Assembly (NCBI RefSeq): GCF_013393385.1
Contig: NZ_AP023239.1
Location: forward strand, 4,030,001 to 4,094,000
Direction: 5' to 3'
DNA length: 64,000 bases
Origin: Paenibacillus sp. URB8-2
Lineage (GTDB): Bacteria; Bacillota; Bacilli; Paenibacillales; Paenibacillaceae
Below, piece by piece: positions 1 to 8,434 of this stretch; the first letter of the stretch is position 1, and each line of letters opens with the position of its first letter. The position numbers were made by a program, and so were the translations under genes. The notes below the pieces were generated by a model. The model was not told the DNA's origin, did not search any database, and saw only the letters and a program-made list of their open reading frames with translations.

Positions 1-929
1 TCGGCTTCGATATTTTTCAGATTCATATAATCCATGACGCCGATTTGGCCTCCGCGCAGCGCTTCCGCCATGGCCAGCGGCACCTGGGATTCGGATTCGA
101 CGACCAGGGCTTTCATCTCGACGACGCGGGCTTTCATTTCCTGCTCCTGGGCCACGGCCATCGCTCTGCGCTCTTCGGCCTTTGCCTGGGCAATCCGCTT
201 GTCGGCCTCGGCCTGTTCCGTTTGCAGATAAGCGCCGATATTTTTACCTACATCCACGTCCGCGATGTCGATGGACAATATTTCAAACGCCGTTCCGGCG
301 TCAAGCCCTTTCTGCAGCACGGTTCGGGAGATGGAATCCGGATTCTCGAGCACGTCCTTATGCGAGTTGCTTGATCCGACTGTTGTAACGATCCCTTCGC
401 CGACGCGGGCGATAATCGTCTCCTCGCCGGCGCCGCCGACGAGCCGGTCGATATTGGCGCGAACAGTGACCCGCGCCTTGACCTTTACTTCAATACCGTC
501 GCGGGCAACCGCGGCCACGGTTGGCGTCTCGATTACACGCGGGTTAACGCTCATCTGAACGGCCTGGAGCACATCGCGTCCGGCCAGATCAATGGCGGCC
601 GCCCGGGTGAATTCCAGCGGAATATCGGCACGCTGCGCGGCGATCAGCGCGTTAACGACACGGTCGACATTGCCCCCCGCCAAATAGTGGCTTTCCAGCT
701 GGTTGATGTTCAACCCAAGGCCAGCCTTGGTCGCTTTAATCAGCGGATTAACGATCCGGCTTGGCGTGACGCGGCGCAGCCGCATGGCGACCAGCGTAAT
801 AATGCTGATCCGGACGCCGGAGGCCAAAGCCGAAATCCACAGCATGACCGGAAAGAAGCTGAGAAAGATGCTCAAAACAATGATCACTACGACCGCGATC
901 AGTAAGACGGTTATTAGAGATGCTTCCAT
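1..929 (-). CDS. floA: Flotillin-like protein FloA (3' end beyond window)
   Basis: Membrane-associated scaffold of bacterial lipid-raft-like domains (PHB/SPFH family). About 309 codons are visible from an ATG at 929, open to the left edge with no stop, so the last 20-30 residues are missing if it has the usual length near 330. Residues 3-40 form a long hydrophobic hairpin-like membrane segment (start [19 protein letters not shown]). A PHB domain follows, and then the Ala/Glu/Gln-rich coiled tail with an [20 protein letters not shown] stretch typical of flotillins. The ribosome site AAAGGG is weak and rather far from the start. It lies 62 bp downstream of nfeD on the same strand. The nfeD-floA pairing is the classic arrangement (yqeZ-yqfA in B. 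subtilis) and probably shares the sigma-W promoter upstream of nfeD. Confidence 0.93.
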   Translation of the reverse strand, partial: MEASLITVLLIAVVVIIVLSIFLSFFPVMLWISALASGVRISIITLVAMRLRRVTPSRIVNPLIKATKAGLGLNINQLESHYLAGGNVDRVVNALIAAQRADIPLEFTRAAAIDLAGRDVLQAVQMSVNPRVIETPTVAAVARDGIEVKVKARVTVRANIDRLVGGAGEETIIARVGEGIVTTVGSSNSHKDVLENPDSISRTVLQKGLDAGTAFEILSIDIADVDVGKNIGAYLQTEQAEADKRIAQAKAEERRAMAVAQEQEMKARVVEMKALVVESESQVPLAMAEALRGGQIGVMDYMNLKNIEA

Positions 930-991
930 TTTTACATCTGCCCTTTCTATCTACCAAATTGGATACTAACGCAACACTTCCATAGTTTACC

Positions 992-2368
992 TTATTCCCG
1001 CGCTTCCTTCACTACAATCCTGCCGCCTTCCACTTTGACGACGGCGACGGGAGTATTCGCACCGATAAATCCGCCCTCGGTCACCACATCAAGACGCTCA
1101 TCCTCAATAAGCGCCGTTCCAGACGGACGAAGCGGTGTAATGCTTATTCCTCTCCGGCCTACGAGCTCTGATTTCTCGGGACCGGGGATAAAACCCTGCT
1201 CCTTGCTCAGACTGTCGCTGAGAATGAACCGATTCCATATGCCCCGGTCCTTGAATGCAATTGCGACAATGATAATGACCACCACGGCAGCCCCAAAAGC
1301 GATGCCCAGACTGAACAGCGCATGTGTAAAGCTGTAGGCGGCCCGCACGACGCCCGCAATCAGACTGACGGAGCCCAGAATACCCAGAATGCCGAAGCTT
1401 GGAACGAACAGTTCAAGCACCATCAGAACCAGACCGATGATAAACAGCAGCCAGGTCTCCGCTCCGGCGAATCCCGCCACATAATTGCCGAAGAAATACA
1501 GCACAAAAGCCAAAGTTCCCAGAATGCCCGGAACCCCGAAGCCGGGGACAAGCAGTTCTATGACCACCCCGGCGATCCCGATGAACAGCAGTATGGTCAT
1601 AACGGCGGGATGGGTCAGAAATTGCGACAGCTTCTCCGCGCCGGTATGCTGCACGCGAAAGATCTCATCGGTGGAATAGCCCATCCAGGCAACCGCCTCC
1701 TCCGGCGAATCTCCGGTGGCATCGGCGTAGCCCGCCTTCAACGCTTGTTCGCTGGTCAGCGCGATAATCTCGCCCTTGCTCTTGTGAACGCCCAGTTCAG
1801 GCTTGTCGACGACCAGATTGACGTCCGTCATTCCTGCGGCAATATCCGGATCGCGCCCGTTCAAAGCCGCCGCGCCCGCCATTTTGGATTTCCAGAACGA
1901 CACCAGCTTGGCGTCGTCCACCCTTTTGCCGCTCATATCGACAAGCGAAGCCGAACCAATCATACTTCCGGGCTTCATTACAATCTTCTTCGCGTTAAGG
2001 GCGATATAGCTGCCGGCGGAAGCCGCGTCTCCTTCGATAAAGGCCAGCGTCGGAATTTTGCTCTCCCTTACCATGATGCCGATCTGCTCCGCGCTGTCCA
2101 CCCGTCCGCCCGGCGTGTCGATCTCCAGCACAATTAGCGAAGCGCCGTATTTCCCGGCTTCCTCGAAGCCCCGTTTCAAGAAGCTCTCGAGTCCCCGCTC
2201 GATTTCCTGGTCCACAGGCAGAATAAATACCGGGCCCTTTTTCAGTCCGCTGCCAGCAACCTGCGAGCCCGGGCTGCCGGAGGCCTGAACCGTCAAGGCT
2301 CCAAACGGCACCAACAGGAGCAGGAACAGGGCGCAGACGGCCAGCATCATTTTCCGCAAACCCGTCAC
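992..2368 (-). CDS. NfeD family protein, membrane-bound ClpP-class serine protease
   Basis: Partner of flotillin with a periplasm-facing ClpP-like protease domain, several membrane helices and a C-terminal OB-fold (NfeD) domain. A signal-like N-terminus (MMLAVCALFLLLLVPFGALT) is followed by the protease fold with the catalytic-Ser region GDAASAGSYIA. Then come multiple TM helices (TILLFIGIAGVVIELLVPGF and onward) and the NfeD domain starting near ELVGRRGISITPL. The reading frame is open up to an ATG at 2407, but a GTG at 2368 preceded by GGAGG at a 7-8 nt distance is the better start and gives about 458 residues. Downstream it is followed by floA. The gene corresponds to B. subtilis yqeZ. Its promoter has a perfect sigma-W signature, which fits membrane-stress control. 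Confidence 0.92.
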   Translation of the reverse strand: MTGLRKMMLAVCALFLLLLVPFGALTVQASGSPGSQVAGSGLKKGPVFILPVDQEIERGLESFLKRGFEEAGKYGASLIVLEIDTPGGRVDSAEQIGIMVRESKIPTLAFIEGDAASAGSYIALNAKKIVMKPGSMIGSASLVDMSGKRVDDAKLVSFWKSKMAGAAALNGRDPDIAAGMTDVNLVVDKPELGVHKSKGEIIALTSEQALKAGYADATGDSPEEAVAWMGYSTDEIFRVQHTGAEKLSQFLTHPAVMTILLFIGIAGVVIELLVPGFGVPGILGTLAFVLYFFGNYVAGFAGAETWLLFIIGLVLMVLELFVPSFGILGILGSVSLIAGVVRAAYSFTHALFSLGIAFGAAVVVIIIVAIAFKDRGIWNRFILSDSLSKEQGFIPGPEKSELVGRRGISITPLRPSGTALIEDERLDVVTEGGFIGANTPVAVVKVEGGRIVVKEARE

Positions 2369-2444
2369 ATCATATCCCTCCGATCCACTTAGATTAGTTT
2401 CGATCATTTTTCCGGATAATATAATTGGCGGATATAAATGTTAT

Positions 2445-2470
2445 TACGGGGTAGACGGATCGGCGTTTCA
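2445..2470 (-). promoter_or_regulatory. Sigma-W-type promoter of nfeD-floA
   Basis: On the minus strand TGAAAC (2470-2465) is separated by exactly 16 nt from CGTA (2448-2445). This is the textbook sigma-W signature, and the predicted start of transcription is about 60-70 nt upstream of the nfeD GTG. The orthologous yqeZ-yqfA operon of B. subtilis is a sigma-W target. A SigW-like factor is encoded at 53991-54539 of this window. Confidence 0.82.
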
Positions 2471-2543
2471 TCAATCACCAGATGCGCGTGGCTTCCTGAC
2501 CACTCATCTATCTTGCATCATAGGTTTTAGGCTTATAAAATCA

Positions 2544-2568
2544 AAACCACCCGTATAACGGGTGGTTT
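2544..2568. repeat. IS200 right-end hairpin
   Basis: Perfect 11-bp inverted repeat AAACCACCCGT / ACGGGTGGTTT around the loop ATA. It matches the design of the other end (3253-3275) and is the likely TnpA recognition hairpin. Confidence 0.75.
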
Positions 2569-2665
2569 GTTCTGCGGCTGAAAGCCTTTATTACTGGCCA
2601 GCCCTAAAGGGCACTGAATGGTTCGCCAACCGCACTACTTTTACTGCTACCCCTAAAGGGGTTTT

Positions 2666-3154
2666 CTATTTCTTCTTCTTTCGATTATCTTTGATCTCTT
2701 CTCCTGTAAATGGATCAATGTATTCCATGATTGTTATTTGTTCCGCGACGATATCCTCCTGCAGTTGATTTTGGATATATTCTTGTATCACTTTCTTGTT
2801 CCTTCCGACGGTATCCACGTAAAACCCTTTACACCAAAATTTCCGATTTCCATACCGATACTTTAGGTTGGCATGTCGGTCAAAGATCATCAAGCTGCTC
2901 TTTCCTTTTAAATATCCTATAAACGCCGATACACTGAGCTTTGGTGGAATACTCACCAGCATATGAATATGATCTTTACACGCTTCTGCTTCGATAATTT
3001 CTACATTCTTTCTTTCACATAGTTGTCTCAGTATTTTCCCAATATCTTGTTTCAATTTCCCATAGATTACTTGGCGTCTATACTTTGGGGCGAACACGAT
3101 ATGGTACTTACAATTCCATTTTGTATGTGCTAAACTGTTCACATCAGATGACAT
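2666..3154 (-). CDS. tnpA: IS200/IS605 family transposase TnpA (Y1 HUH)
   Basis: 162-residue single-strand transposase. The HUH metal-binding motif is seen as H62-I63-H64 (KDHIHML). The catalytic tyrosine is Tyr126 in the IQEYIQNQ helix, close to Tyr127 of the IS608 enzyme. The N-terminal HTKWNCKYHIVFAPKYRR signature is typical of the IS200 group. The length is normal and the frame intact. The ATG at 3154 has GGAGGA 7 nt upstream, but that ribosome site is locked in a perfect 10-bp pairing with upstream leader sequence (3212-3221), so translation is probably kept low. Several small hairpins follow the stop codon before the right-end hairpin. Confidence 0.95.
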   Translation of the reverse strand: MSSDVNSLAHTKWNCKYHIVFAPKYRRQVIYGKLKQDIGKILRQLCERKNVEIIEAEACKDHIHMLVSIPPKLSVSAFIGYLKGKSSLMIFDRHANLKYRYGNRKFWCKGFYVDTVGRNKKVIQEYIQNQLQEDIVAEQITIMEYIDPFTGEEIKDNRKKKK

Positions 3155-3158
3155 CTGT

Positions 3159-3221
3159 ATTCCTCCTATTGTGCGATAAATTCGGTTGGCGAACCAAATT
3201 TATTGTAACATTAGGAGGAAT
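3159..3221 (-). promoter_or_regulatory. tnpA leader structure masking the ribosome-binding site
   Basis: In the tnpA mRNA, the leader segment complementary to 3212-3221 pairs perfectly over 10 bp with the segment carrying the Shine-Dalgarno (3159-3168, sense TAGGAGGAAT). An inner AT-rich palindrome at 3175-3202 (GGTT...AACC core) can stack inside. Sequestration of the tnpA ribosome site is an established control in IS200; here it is read directly from the sequence but untested. Confidence 0.72.
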
Positions 3222-3252
3222 TTTTTTTGATACATCGCTGGAAGCTCTCCCG

Positions 3253-3275
3253 AACCATACGCATAGCGTATGGTT
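3253..3275. repeat. IS200 left-end hairpin
   Basis: Perfect 10-bp inverted repeat AACCATACGC / GCGTATGGTT around the loop ATA, about 100 bp upstream of the tnpA start. It has the same architecture as the right-end hairpin at 2544-2568. Confidence 0.72.
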
Positions 3276-3285
3276 TTCTTTTGCC

Positions 3286-3317
3286 AAAAAGAAAAACACC
3301 CCTTAAAAAGGGGTGTT
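3286..3317 (-). terminator. Intrinsic terminator of rpsU-yqeY
   Basis: On the minus strand AACACCCC pairs with GGGGTGTT around a 7-nt loop and is followed directly by a U-rich tract (TTTTTCTTTTT). It lies 10 bp past the yqeY stop. Confidence 0.85.
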
Positions 3318-3326
3318 CACCTTATG

Positions 3327-3770
3327 TTATTGCAGAAATTTCAGAACCGCCTGGTTCACGAGTTTACCGTCAGCGCGGCCTTTGACTTTCGGCATCAGCG
3401 CGCTCATCACCTTGCCCATTTCACTTTTCGAAGAAGCACCGGTTTCCTGGATGGTCTGCTGTACAATAACCTGAATTTCTTCTTCGGAAAGCTGTTCGGG
3501 AAGATATTGCTGAATAATCTCGATTTCTGCTTTATTGCTTGCAGCAAGCTCGTCACGACCCGCTTTTTCAAATTCTTGGAGGGCATCTTTGCGCTGTTTG
3601 ATCTCACGACTAAGGATATCAAGCACTTCGTTGTCGTCTAATGTTCTTTTCAAATCTATCTCAAGATTCTTGATCGTAGAACGAACCATTCGAATCGTGG
3701 AGAGTTTGAACTTGTCCTTACTCTTCATCGCCTGCTTCATATCTTCGTTCAATCGTTCGCTAAGATTCAT
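3327..3770 (-). CDS. yqeY: GatB/YqeY domain-containing protein
   Basis: 147-residue cytosolic protein of the YqeY family, related to the tail domain of the amidotransferase subunit GatB. The whole length matches the family: the helical N-terminal part (MNLSERLNEDMKQAMKSKDK), the central LSREIKQRKDALQEF helix and a C-terminal G.GKVMSALMPKVKGRADG domain. The biochemical role is not settled; a tRNA-related function is inferred from the GatB similarity. The ATG at 3770 has AGGAGG 11 nt upstream. It is 15 bp downstream of rpsU and almost certainly co-transcribed with it, an arrangement kept in B. subtilis. An intrinsic terminator and then an IS200 copy follow. Confidence 0.92.
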   Translation of the reverse strand: MNLSERLNEDMKQAMKSKDKFKLSTIRMVRSTIKNLEIDLKRTLDDNEVLDILSREIKQRKDALQEFEKAGRDELAASNKAEIEIIQQYLPEQLSEEEIQVIVQQTIQETGASSKSEMGKVMSALMPKVKGRADGKLVNQAVLKFLQ

Positions 3771-3785
3771 GCTTGGGTAATCCTC

Positions 3786-3959
3786 CTAAAACTTTCTCTT
3801 ACGAGCAGCCTCGGACTTTTTCTTGCGCTTAACGCTTGGCTTTTCATAATGCTTGCGTTTCTTCACCTCAGCCAAGACGCCATCTTTAGCGATGGAACGT
3901 TTAAAGCGACGAAGTGCAGCATCAATTGTCTCGTTTTTGCGAACTTTCGTTTCAGACAC
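3786..3959 (-). CDS. rpsU: 30S ribosomal protein S21
   Basis: 57-residue, very basic ribosomal protein of the small subunit ([20 protein letters not shown]..., ending in [10 protein letters not shown]). The frame is open up to an ATG at 4019, but the GTG at 3959 gives the conserved S21 N-terminus and has AGGGAGGG 7 nt upstream, so the shorter form is chosen. Many bacteria use a non-ATG start here. It is followed closely by yqeY. The upstream neighbour is the HIT gene, whose end is about 140 bp away. Confidence 0.95.
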   Translation of the reverse strand: MSETKVRKNETIDAALRRFKRSIAKDGVLAEVKKRKHYEKPSVKRKKKSEAARKRKF

Positions 3960-4098
3960 CAGTTTTCCCTCCCTCCGACCAGACCGTCCAAGAGCATAAC
4001 ACGGTTCATCAAATTTCATTATAGGTCAAACCGAAATAAGGTGTCAACCTTCAAGCCCATTCTTTTTTCGGTAGAGCTATATTTCCCGGTCACTCTCT

Positions 4099-4458
4099 TT
4101 AGGCGTGGGATTTGGAATTGCCGATCAGCGCGCCCAGTTTCGCTCCACCGATAAGATGATAGTGCAGATGCTGAACCGCCTGCCCGCTGTCCGGTCCGCA
4201 GTTGTTGATCAGACGGTACCCGGTTTCCGCGATGCCCAGTTCTTTGGCGATTTGCTGCGCCACGCTATGGATTTCTCCGATCAGCGGCAAATCCTCCGAA
4301 GCTACCTCGTTCATCGACGGAATCGGTTTCTTGGGAATAATCAGCACATGCACCGGTGCGGCGGGCTCGATATCGTAAAATGCCAAAATCCGTTCATTCT
4401 CAAACACTTTGTTGCAGGGAATGCTTCCCTCAATAATTTTGCTAAAAATGGTTTCCAT
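4099..4458 (-). CDS. HIT family nucleotide-binding hydrolase
   Basis: 119-residue protein of the histidine-triad superfamily (HINT branch), which hydrolyses adenosine 5'-phosphoramidates and related nucleotides. The triad is seen as HLHYHLIGG (HxHxH) near residue 100, with the conserved N-terminal ETIFSKIIEGSIPC and the V.VLIIPKKPIPS strand. The ATG at 4458 has AGGAGG 9 nt upstream. Length is normal. It precedes rpsU-yqeY on the same strand. The exact physiological substrate cannot be told from sequence. Confidence 0.93.
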   Translation of the reverse strand: METIFSKIIEGSIPCNKVFENERILAFYDIEPAAPVHVLIIPKKPIPSMNEVASEDLPLIGEIHSVAQQIAKELGIAETGYRLINNCGPDSGQAVQHLHYHLIGGAKLGALIGNSKSHA

Positions 4459-4726
4459 ACCGCAGCTTCCTCCTAAAGGATATTTGAAGCGCCCTTCCCG
4501 TTCGTGGTTCGGGCCGTCCCTGACAACAATCGGACTCTCGGATCACCGGCAAAAATAACCCCGTAGAGGCCGTCGTCATTATTCATTTATCATACAGGAA
4601 TTTGTTCTTTTTCGAAAGCGAAGCGGCGGAGCACGGAATATAGGCTTTCTCCCATAATAAATATCGGTTGCTGAGGCTGTACCAGATACAGCAGCAACAA
4701 AATTTCATTGACTCCGGTAAATAGGC

Positions 4727-4824
4727 AAAAAAAAAGAAACACCCTTCACAGCTGATAAAGCTGATTCGGCGGCGGACGTATGAAAAGGAAGAATTTCCCG
4801 GTCATACGTCCGCCGAGGTGTTTC
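4727..4824 (-). terminator. Branched terminator at the end of the addAB-sbcDC block
   Basis: On the minus strand an outer 8-bp stem GAAACACC/GGTGTTTC (4817-4824 with 4736-4743) closes over two inner hairpins. One is a perfect 13-bp stem (4771-4783 with 4802-4814) and the other a small AGCT/AGCT stem at 4750-4762. Nine U residues (4735-4727) follow at once. It works as an intrinsic terminator for sbcC but is unusually elaborate. A further imperfect hairpin (GTTGC...GCAAC) lies at about 4669-4697. The rest of the 4459-4903 gap shows no gene. Confidence 0.7.
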
Positions 4825-4903
4825 AAATGATGTCGGCTTAGCTGTATTATAACAGGGGGGTGTTGCTGTCTCTGTGACGGATATCACAACCCCCTGCCCG
4901 ATT

Positions 4904-7900
4904 TTAATTTTTTTCCAAAAGGATGCGGGAACCCTCTCCGCCCGGCAAAGCAGGAACCACAATCAGCTTGCGGGCAAGCCTTGCCCGAAGCTCGGGAACG
5001 TGGCTGATAATGCCGACAGACAGCCGATCGTTATGCAGCCGTTCAAGCGATGTAATCACGGTATCCAGCAGTTCGGGGTCCAGCGTGCCAAAGCCCTCGT
5101 CCAGGAAGAAAAATTGCAGCGGATACTGGCCCCGAAGCTGAATCTGCGTGGACAATGCAAGCGCAAGCGACAGTGAGGTCAGGAACGTCTCTCCGCCCGA
5201 CAAGGTGGATACCGGCCGCTTGACTCCTCCGTTTCCGTCGTCGCGGATGACAAAGCCGCCGCCGGAGTCAACCTCCAGCGCATAGCGCTGTCTGCTCAAG
5301 AAGCGCAGACGCTGCGAAGCCGCCTGGCATACCTGCATCAGCTGCTCCTCCGCGATATATTCGACGAAGGCGTTGCCGCGCAGACAGGACTGCAGCTTGG
5401 ACAGCCGGCTCTGCAAGCTCTCGTGCCCCGCCCGCAAGCTCTCTAGCTCTGTCCACCGGATATGCCTTTGGCGCAAATCCTCCAGATCCCGTTCTCCCCG
5501 GGCCTTGGCCTGCAGCGCCGCTTCGTCATCCTCCTTGCACCGCCGAAGATTCGTCTCGCATTCCCGCCACTCGTCCTCGGTCAGCGAGGCTCCGCCAAGC
5601 TTCTCTTCGATGTGGCGAAGCTGAACCTTGACTTCCGCCTCGCCGTCGCGGTGCGACCGCACACGCGCGAATGCCGCTTCGCGTTCTCCGTCATCCAGCG
5701 CTGCCGCTTCTGCTTCATCGGCCGAAGCGAACGGCGAAGAAGCAAGGCATTCTTCCCAGTTCGCAGCCGCGGCATCGCAGTGCTCGCGGGCCGAATCCGC
5801 CGCCTGGCGGGCGATCGCCGCCTCTCTGGCATCCTGCTGCGCCCGGTCTGCAGCGGCCCGGTGACGGCGTCTGCCTTCCTCTGCGGCTGTCTGAAGCTCC
5901 TGCAGGCGCCGCTCGCATTCGGCCAGCAGGGAACCGGCGGAACGGCCTTCGGTCCACTGCTGCAGCCGTCGCTCTTTCTCGTCCAGCAGTTCCTCTTTGC
6001 CCGTATGCTGAGCTGTCCAAGCGGCAAGCTCCTTATCCAGCCCAGCTATTCTTTCCTGCAGCATTTGCACGGAGGCGCTCTTCTCTTCCAGAAACTTCAC
6101 GCTGATGTCCAGTCTGCCCCGGATTTCCTCGGCTTCTTCGTCCTTGCGACGCAGTTCGCCGTAGGCATTCTCCGCTTCCCCCGGCGCAAGCTGCGGAAAC
6201 CGGCGCTCCCATTCCTGGCGCAAAACCGAGAGCTGCCGCTTCAATTCTTCCGCCTTGGCAGCTGTCTGCTCCTCCCAGCTCCGTGCGGCTTCGGCTTCGG
6301 CCGTTTCTTTCAAGAGACGCTGCTGCGACCGGCGGTCTTCCTCCTGCCACTGCGCAGCCTCGCGGCGCAGCTCCTTAGAGCGGCTCTGCAAACCGGCAAG
6401 CTGTTCTTCCAGCTCCGCCACGCCGGATGCTGCCGGCCATGCGGAAGCAGCTTCGCTTCCGGCTGCCGCCGCGCCAAAGACAGGCTTCCGGTCCGTGTCC
6501 GGAGCAGATTCAGTTAAGCCGGAGACAGCCTCCCGGCTCAGGGCCGCAGCAGCTTGGCTAGATCCGGATACGCCTTGCCCGGTTCCGGCCAGTGAAGCGC
6601 CTGCCGCCGCGGGAATCCCGGAGAAGGAGCCGGATTCACCGTACGCCTGCTCCAGCCAGGCGCGGTCCTGCTCCCGCAGGCTCCTCAGCCCGGCCCGCGC
6701 TTCAAGCGCACGGCCCGCCAGAGCCTTCGCCTCCTGCAGCCTTCGCTCCTCAGCCGGATCTTCTCCTCCGTCCCGCAGCGACGCCGGGGCCGGATGGTGG
6801 CTGCTGCCGCAAACGGGGCACGGAGCCCCGTCCTGCAGCTCGCGGGAGAGCGCCAGCGACAGCCGGTGCAGCTCCCGCTCCCGGAGCGCGGCTTCCAGCT
6901 CCGCGCAATGCTGTTCCAGCCGCCCGGCAATGGCGGCTGCGGCATCTTCCGCGGACGCCGCCCGCTCCAGATGCAGGGCGGCGTTCCTCACGGCGGCTGC
7001 TCGCGCTTCAGCCAGCCGCGCCCCAGCCGCCTCGGCCTCCGCGAGGCGGCCCCGAACCGCGCCGAGCGCAGCGGCGCGCTCAAGCCACTCCCGCTCCGCC
7101 TGCTCCCATTGGGACTCGGCGGAGCGCAATCCCTGCAGGCTCTGCATCGCTTCCTGCAGAGCCTGCCGCTCCTGGGAGCGGACCTCGAGCGGCAGGAGGC
7201 TGCGCTGCAGCTCCTGCTGCCGCTTTTGGCCCTTGGCCAAAAGTTCACGCTCCCGCGCCAGCGTCTCCCGCGAGGCTTCCAGCCCGCGGGACGCCTCGCC
7301 CTTGCGCTCGGCAAGCGCCGCGAGCTCGCGCCGCAGCCCGGCGAGCTCGGCTTCCAGCTCGAGCGCCTGGCGCAGCCGGCCTTCGCGTTCCCGCAGGGCC
7401 GGCTCTTCCGCGCCGAGCGCTCCATGCGCCTGCTGCTCGGCCTCGGCGGCCCGGACGGCTTCCTGCTCGGACGCCGCAAGATGCGACTCCAGCCGCTCCG
7501 CCGCCGCGCCCCGGGTTCGCCAGGCCTCCTCCGCGCTTCTCCATGCCTTCAGCGCGGGTGCGATCTTCGCGGCTTCGTCGCCTTTAAGAAGCCGCGACTC
7601 AAGAGAGGCTATCTGCTCCTCCCGCGCCCGGAACTCCAGCAGCTGCATCTCCCGGCGGGTGCGTTCCTCCTGCAGCTCGCGGATTCTTCCGAACCGCTCG
7701 AAGCGGCCGGTCGCCGCCTCCAATCGCTCTCGGCATTCGGCGGCATGGCGGACAGCCTCATTAAGACGCTCCTCGGCCGCCTGCACATCCTCCGCGCCGG
7801 CGCTGCCCAGACCCTGCTGCTCTGCCTCCACAGCGCGCAGCGCCGCTTCGTTCTCCTTGACCCGGCGGCTGAGCTTCAGCGCCAGCTGGTCGCCATACTG

Positions 7901-8434
7901 CTCCAAATGGAACAGACGCTGAAGCATCTGTCTGCGGTCCACGCCGCGAAGGGATAGAAACTCGGCGAACTTGCCCTGAGGAAGGACTACGGCTCGGGTG
8001 AAATCGTCCATCTTTAGCCCGATTTTGTCCTCGACGCAGCGTGTCACCTCCGCGAGCTTGTCCGCCACTACGGTCTCTCCGTCCGGGCCAATCTCGATGA
8101 AGCGGCTCACCGAATTGCTGACGGACTGTTCTCCTGTCCGTTTGAATCTTCGCTCTACCCGATAGCGGTGCGACCCTTCGGAGGAAGCCAGCTCGAAGGT
8201 AAACGCCACGGCAAGGGAATCCTCAGAATGATTCATGATCCCCTGCGTCCCGTTCACCGCCCGTTCCACCTTGCCGTACATCGCTAGGGTAATTGCGTCG
8301 AGCAGGCTCGATTTGCCGCTGCCCGTCGGTCCGAAGATGCCGAACAGCCCGGTCTCGCACAAGCCCAAAAAATCGATCTCCTGGCTTTCGCGGTAGCTCT
8401 GCAGCCCGCTTACTTTCAATAGTATCGGCTTCAT
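4904..8434 (-). CDS. sbcC: SMC-like exonuclease subunit SbcC
   Basis: 1176-residue ATPase subunit of the SbcCD (Rad50-Mre11-type) nuclease that opens hairpins and processes blocked DNA ends. The N-terminal Walker A GPTGSGKSSLLDAI lies near residue 36, followed by very long Ala/Glu/Arg-rich coiled coils. The zinc hook CPVCGSSHH is near residue 538, and the C-terminal ABC signature LSGGETFLTSLSLALA is followed by Walker B FFLDEGFGTLD. After the hook there is an Ala/Gly/Ser-rich segment (about residues 596-665) without coiled-coil pattern, probably a disordered insertion. The ATG overlaps the sbcD stop by 4 bp, so the two are translationally coupled. An elaborate terminator follows. Confidence 0.95.
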   Translation of the reverse strand: MKPILLKVSGLQSYRESQEIDFLGLCETGLFGIFGPTGSGKSSLLDAITLAMYGKVERAVNGTQGIMNHSEDSLAVAFTFELASSEGSHRYRVERRFKRTGEQSVSNSVSRFIEIGPDGETVVADKLAEVTRCVEDKIGLKMDDFTRAVVLPQGKFAEFLSLRGVDRRQMLQRLFHLEQYGDQLALKLSRRVKENEAALRAVEAEQQGLGSAGAEDVQAAEERLNEAVRHAAECRERLEAATGRFERFGRIRELQEERTRREMQLLEFRAREEQIASLESRLLKGDEAAKIAPALKAWRSAEEAWRTRGAAAERLESHLAASEQEAVRAAEAEQQAHGALGAEEPALREREGRLRQALELEAELAGLRRELAALAERKGEASRGLEASRETLARERELLAKGQKRQQELQRSLLPLEVRSQERQALQEAMQSLQGLRSAESQWEQAEREWLERAAALGAVRGRLAEAEAAGARLAEARAAAVRNAALHLERAASAEDAAAAIAGRLEQHCAELEAALRERELHRLSLALSRELQDGAPCPVCGSSHHPAPASLRDGGEDPAEERRLQEAKALAGRALEARAGLRSLREQDRAWLEQAYGESGSFSGIPAAAGASLAGTGQGVSGSSQAAAALSREAVSGLTESAPDTDRKPVFGAAAAGSEAASAWPAASGVAELEEQLAGLQSRSKELRREAAQWQEEDRRSQQRLLKETAEAEAARSWEEQTAAKAEELKRQLSVLRQEWERRFPQLAPGEAENAYGELRRKDEEAEEIRGRLDISVKFLEEKSASVQMLQERIAGLDKELAAWTAQHTGKEELLDEKERRLQQWTEGRSAGSLLAECERRLQELQTAAEEGRRRHRAAADRAQQDAREAAIARQAADSAREHCDAAAANWEECLASSPFASADEAEAAALDDGEREAAFARVRSHRDGEAEVKVQLRHIEEKLGGASLTEDEWRECETNLRRCKEDDEAALQAKARGERDLEDLRQRHIRWTELESLRAGHESLQSRLSKLQSCLRGNAFVEYIAEEQLMQVCQAASQRLRFLSRQRYALEVDSGGGFVIRDDGNGGVKRPVSTLSGGETFLTSLSLALALSTQIQLRGQYPLQFFFLDEGFGTLDPELLDTVITSLERLHNDRLSVGIISHVPELRARLARKLIVVPALPGGEGSRILLEKN

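Larger units (their letters stand above)
2535..3285 (-). mobile_element. IS200/IS605-family element (IS200-like, tnpA only)
   Basis: A single Y1 HUH transposase gene is bracketed by two subterminal hairpins of the same design: AACC-rich stems of 10-11 bp around a 3-nt ATA/TAT loop, at 2544-2568 (right end) and 3253-3275 (left end). There are no terminal inverted repeats and no tnpB, as expected for IS200. The outer limits are approximate because cleavage sites cannot be placed from one copy. The element sits between the yqeY terminator (3286-3317) and the nfeD promoter, so it disrupts neither transcription unit. The transposase frame is intact and the copy may be active. Confidence 0.8.

Noticed and set aside
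2368..2408. Upstream ATG at 2407 as the nfeD start
   Set aside because: No good ribosome site precedes it, whereas the GTG at 2368 has GGAGG and gives a normal signal sequence.
4705..4962. 85-codon minus-strand frame at the sbcC 3' end
   Set aside because: Overlaps the sbcC end and the terminator structure, has no ribosome site, and the translation looks random.
6255..7922. Long plus-strand open frame of 555 codons
   Set aside because: Antisense to sbcC. The Ser/Ala/Arg-rich translation reflects the high GC of the coiled-coil codons; no ribosome site and no domain.
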